Part shown: piece by piece, positions 4,284-5,695 of the stretch
How the letters are laid out: the number at the start of each line of letters is the position of its first letter
Position numbering within the stretch: the first letter of the stretch is position 1
Assembly: GCA_018333845.1 (NCBI GenBank)
Contig: JAGXSK010000313.1
Coordinates: 1-5,695, forward strand
Length of the DNA: 5,695 nucleotides
Direction: 5' to 3'
Source: Clostridia bacterium
Lineage (GTDB): Bacteria; Bacillota; DSM-16504; Desulfitibacterales; Desulfitibacteraceae
Position numbers and translations under genes: made by a program
The notes under the pieces: model-generated
What the model was told of the DNA's origin: nothing
The model's input: the letters and a program-made list of their open reading frames with translations, nothing else
Databases searched by the model: none

Positions 4284-5695
4284 AGAAGCATAAAAAACAG
4301 GTTGGGTATAATATTCCTGATATTGGTTTTTTCCTTTAGTCTTTTATTAATAAGGTTGGTATATATACAGCTTATTAATGGTAATGAATTACGTCAGCAG
4401 GCTTTTCAAATGCAGAATAGGTATATAAGTTCTGAGGAGATTCCCAGGGCAGATATAATTGATAGAAATGGAATAAGTTTGATAGGTAGTGAAGTAAAAA
4501 ATAGAGAGGCTATGATTACTAGTGACCGTAGGGTCTTTGTCAGTAGTGAACCACACGAGGTGATACCATTATCAGATTTTGATGAGCATCAGATCTTTTC
4601 AATGCCTTTCATAATGCGTTATGGCAAAGATTCCCTTGCACGCCACCTTATTGGTCATTTGGCAGATGGACGGGGGGCTACGGGTTTAGAACGGATTTAT
4701 GATGATTATCTCGTAAGTTCTTCAAGGTATCTTTGGAAGATTGTTCTGGATGGCAGGGGGAATATTGTCCCGGGCTTGAGCTTTCAAATGGAGGAAAGAG
4801 ACGTTCCACGAAACCAACTGGTTTTAACCATCCAAAAAGATATCCAGGAGGCAGTAGAGGATGTAATGGATTATCATAAAATAACTGGAGCTGTAGTGGT
4901 CATGAATCCCCTTAATGGTGATTTACTTGCAGTAGCCAGCAGACCAAACTACGACCAGAATAATCTATTACCTAACCAAGGAACTAGTCTTTTAAATAAA
5001 GCATTCCAACACTACTTTCCAGGCTCAATATTTAAAACCTTTATAGCAGCAGCTGCTTTGGAGGAAGGCTTGGTAACACCTACAGATGTTTTTCATTGTA
5101 ACGGAGCCTATATATTTCCTACAGGTCTAAGGATTAACTGCTGGAATAGGGGAGGACATGGAAATATTAATTTAATTGAGGCAGTGGCATATTCATGCAA
5201 CCCAACATTTATAGATATTGGGTTAAGATTAGGAAGACAAAATATACTTAAATATACTGAAAGGTTGGGATTGACTGATAACAGTATAATGGGTTACCCA
5301 CAGAATCTGATTAATCAGATAAATATTGATTATGGACCAGGTAAAATTGCAAATGCTTCCTTAGGCCAAGAAGGAATTATGATTACACCGGTACAAATGG
5401 GAGTATTGCTTTCATCAATTGCAAACGGTGGCTATGTTGTTACTCCGCGAGTTGTTATGGAGATTCAGGACAAGGACGGTAGACCTATGAAAAAGATAAC
5501 TTCAGTGCCACCTTATAAGGCCTGGTCAGACACCACTGTTTCCTCTCTTCAAGATATGCTTTATGCTGTCAACAGGTGGGGCACAGGAATAAATGCCTGG
5601 AGCAGTGAAGTGCCATCGGCTGGTAAAACAGCTTCAGCTGAAACAGGTAGCGGCTTGAATGCATTATTCACCGGGTATTTTCCCTTAGATAACCC
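4281..5695 (+). CDS. Class B penicillin-binding protein (transpeptidase), 3' end outside the window
   Basis: The frame is open from ATG 4281 to the right edge, giving 471 codons. It encodes a DD-transpeptidase that crosslinks peptidoglycan stems outside the membrane. Residues 8-30 form one uncleaved membrane anchor. A short dimerisation region follows, with RADIIDRNG at 56-64 (family form RGxIxDRxG, here Ala57 for Gly) and HLIGH...GATGLE at 122-137. The transpeptidase domain begins near 203 (GAVVVMNP). Its motifs are SIFK with Ser249 and Lys252, and SCN at 305-307. The third motif reads KTA (449-451), not KTG, followed by SAETGSG. Ser249 comes earlier than in E. coli PBP2 or SpoVD, so this is a compact class B protein, more like actinobacterial PbpA in layout. 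No glycosyltransferase domain is present. A SpoVD-like or elongation role cannot be decided from sequence. The terminator just upstream suggests separate or attenuated expression. Confidence 0.92.
   Translation, partial: MRSIKNRLGIIFLILVFSFSLLLIRLVYIQLINGNELRQQAFQMQNRYISSEEIPRADIIDRNGISLIGSEVKNREAMITSDRRVFVSSEPHEVIPLSDFDEHQIFSMPFIMRYGKDSLARHLIGHLADGRGATGLERIYDDYLVSSSRYLWKIVLDGRGNIVPGLSFQMEERDVPRNQLVLTIQKDIQEAVEDVMDYHKITGAVVVMNPLNGDLLAVASRPNYDQNNLLPNQGTSLLNKAFQHYFPGSIFKTFIAAAALEEGLVTPTDVFHCNGAYIFPTGLRINCWNRGGHGNINLIEAVAYSCNPTFIDIGLRLGRQNILKYTERLGLTDNSIMGYPQNLINQINIDYGPGKIANASLGQEGIMITPVQMGVLLSSIANGGYVVTPRVVMEIQDKDGRPMKKITSVPPYKAWSDTTVSSLQDMLYAVNRWGTGINAWSSEVPSAGKTASAETGSGLNALFTGYFPLDN

Noticed and set aside
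1..5695. CRISPR array, tRNA or rRNA genes, complete insertion sequence
   Set aside because: No regularly spaced repeats, cloverleaf or CCA-ended gene, rRNA motif or transposase reading frame was seen on either strand.

Overview
The window is AT-rich and reads almost entirely on the + strand. It looks like a chromosomal housekeeping region of a low-GC Firmicute, most likely an anaerobic clostridial lineage. The reasons are strong GGAGG-type ribosome binding sites, TTG and GTG starts, and the gene order DUF1292 (YrzB-like) - mltG (YrrL) - O-methyltransferase (YrrM/TrmR) - U32 protein (YrrN/YrrO/TrhP). This is the arrangement known from Bacillus subtilis and many clostridia. The species cannot be named from the sequence.

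Layout. Positions 3-110 may be the tail of an upstream gene. A 49-residue zinc-ribbon-like protein follows (155-304, GTG start), closed by a clear intrinsic terminator (about 319-349). Positions 350-559 hold no convincing gene but contain a run of consecutive hairpins, including one with a 12-bp uninterrupted stem. I cannot assign this structured, RNA-like element to a known family; an IS200/IS605 right-end or omega-RNA-like relic is one hypothesis. A good sigma-A-type promoter (585-614) then starts the main operon: a DUF1292 protein (660-953), the endolytic transglycosylase MltG (1019-2062), the tRNA 5-hydroxyuridine methyltransferase TrmR (2144-2794), a single TrhP-type U32 tRNA hydroxylation protein (2791-4011) and a small DUF4911-like protein (4008-4232). 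The last three overlap by 4 nt each, so they are probably translationally coupled. A terminator hairpin with a 7-T tract (4236-4280) ends directly at the ATG of a class B penicillin-binding protein, which runs off the right edge (4281 to beyond 5695).

How the genes work together. There are two themes. One is peptidoglycan: MltG cuts nascent glycan strands and the PBP crosslinks peptides. The other is wobble-uridine modification: TrhP makes 5-hydroxyuridine (ho5U) at tRNA position 34 and TrmR methylates it to 5-methoxyuridine (mo5U). The DUF4911 protein is tied to TrhP by overlap, and its role is unknown.

The points most worth a second look are the structured element at 361-556, the terminator that contains the Shine-Dalgarno sequence of the PBP, and the PBP's third active-site motif, which reads KTA instead of KTG.
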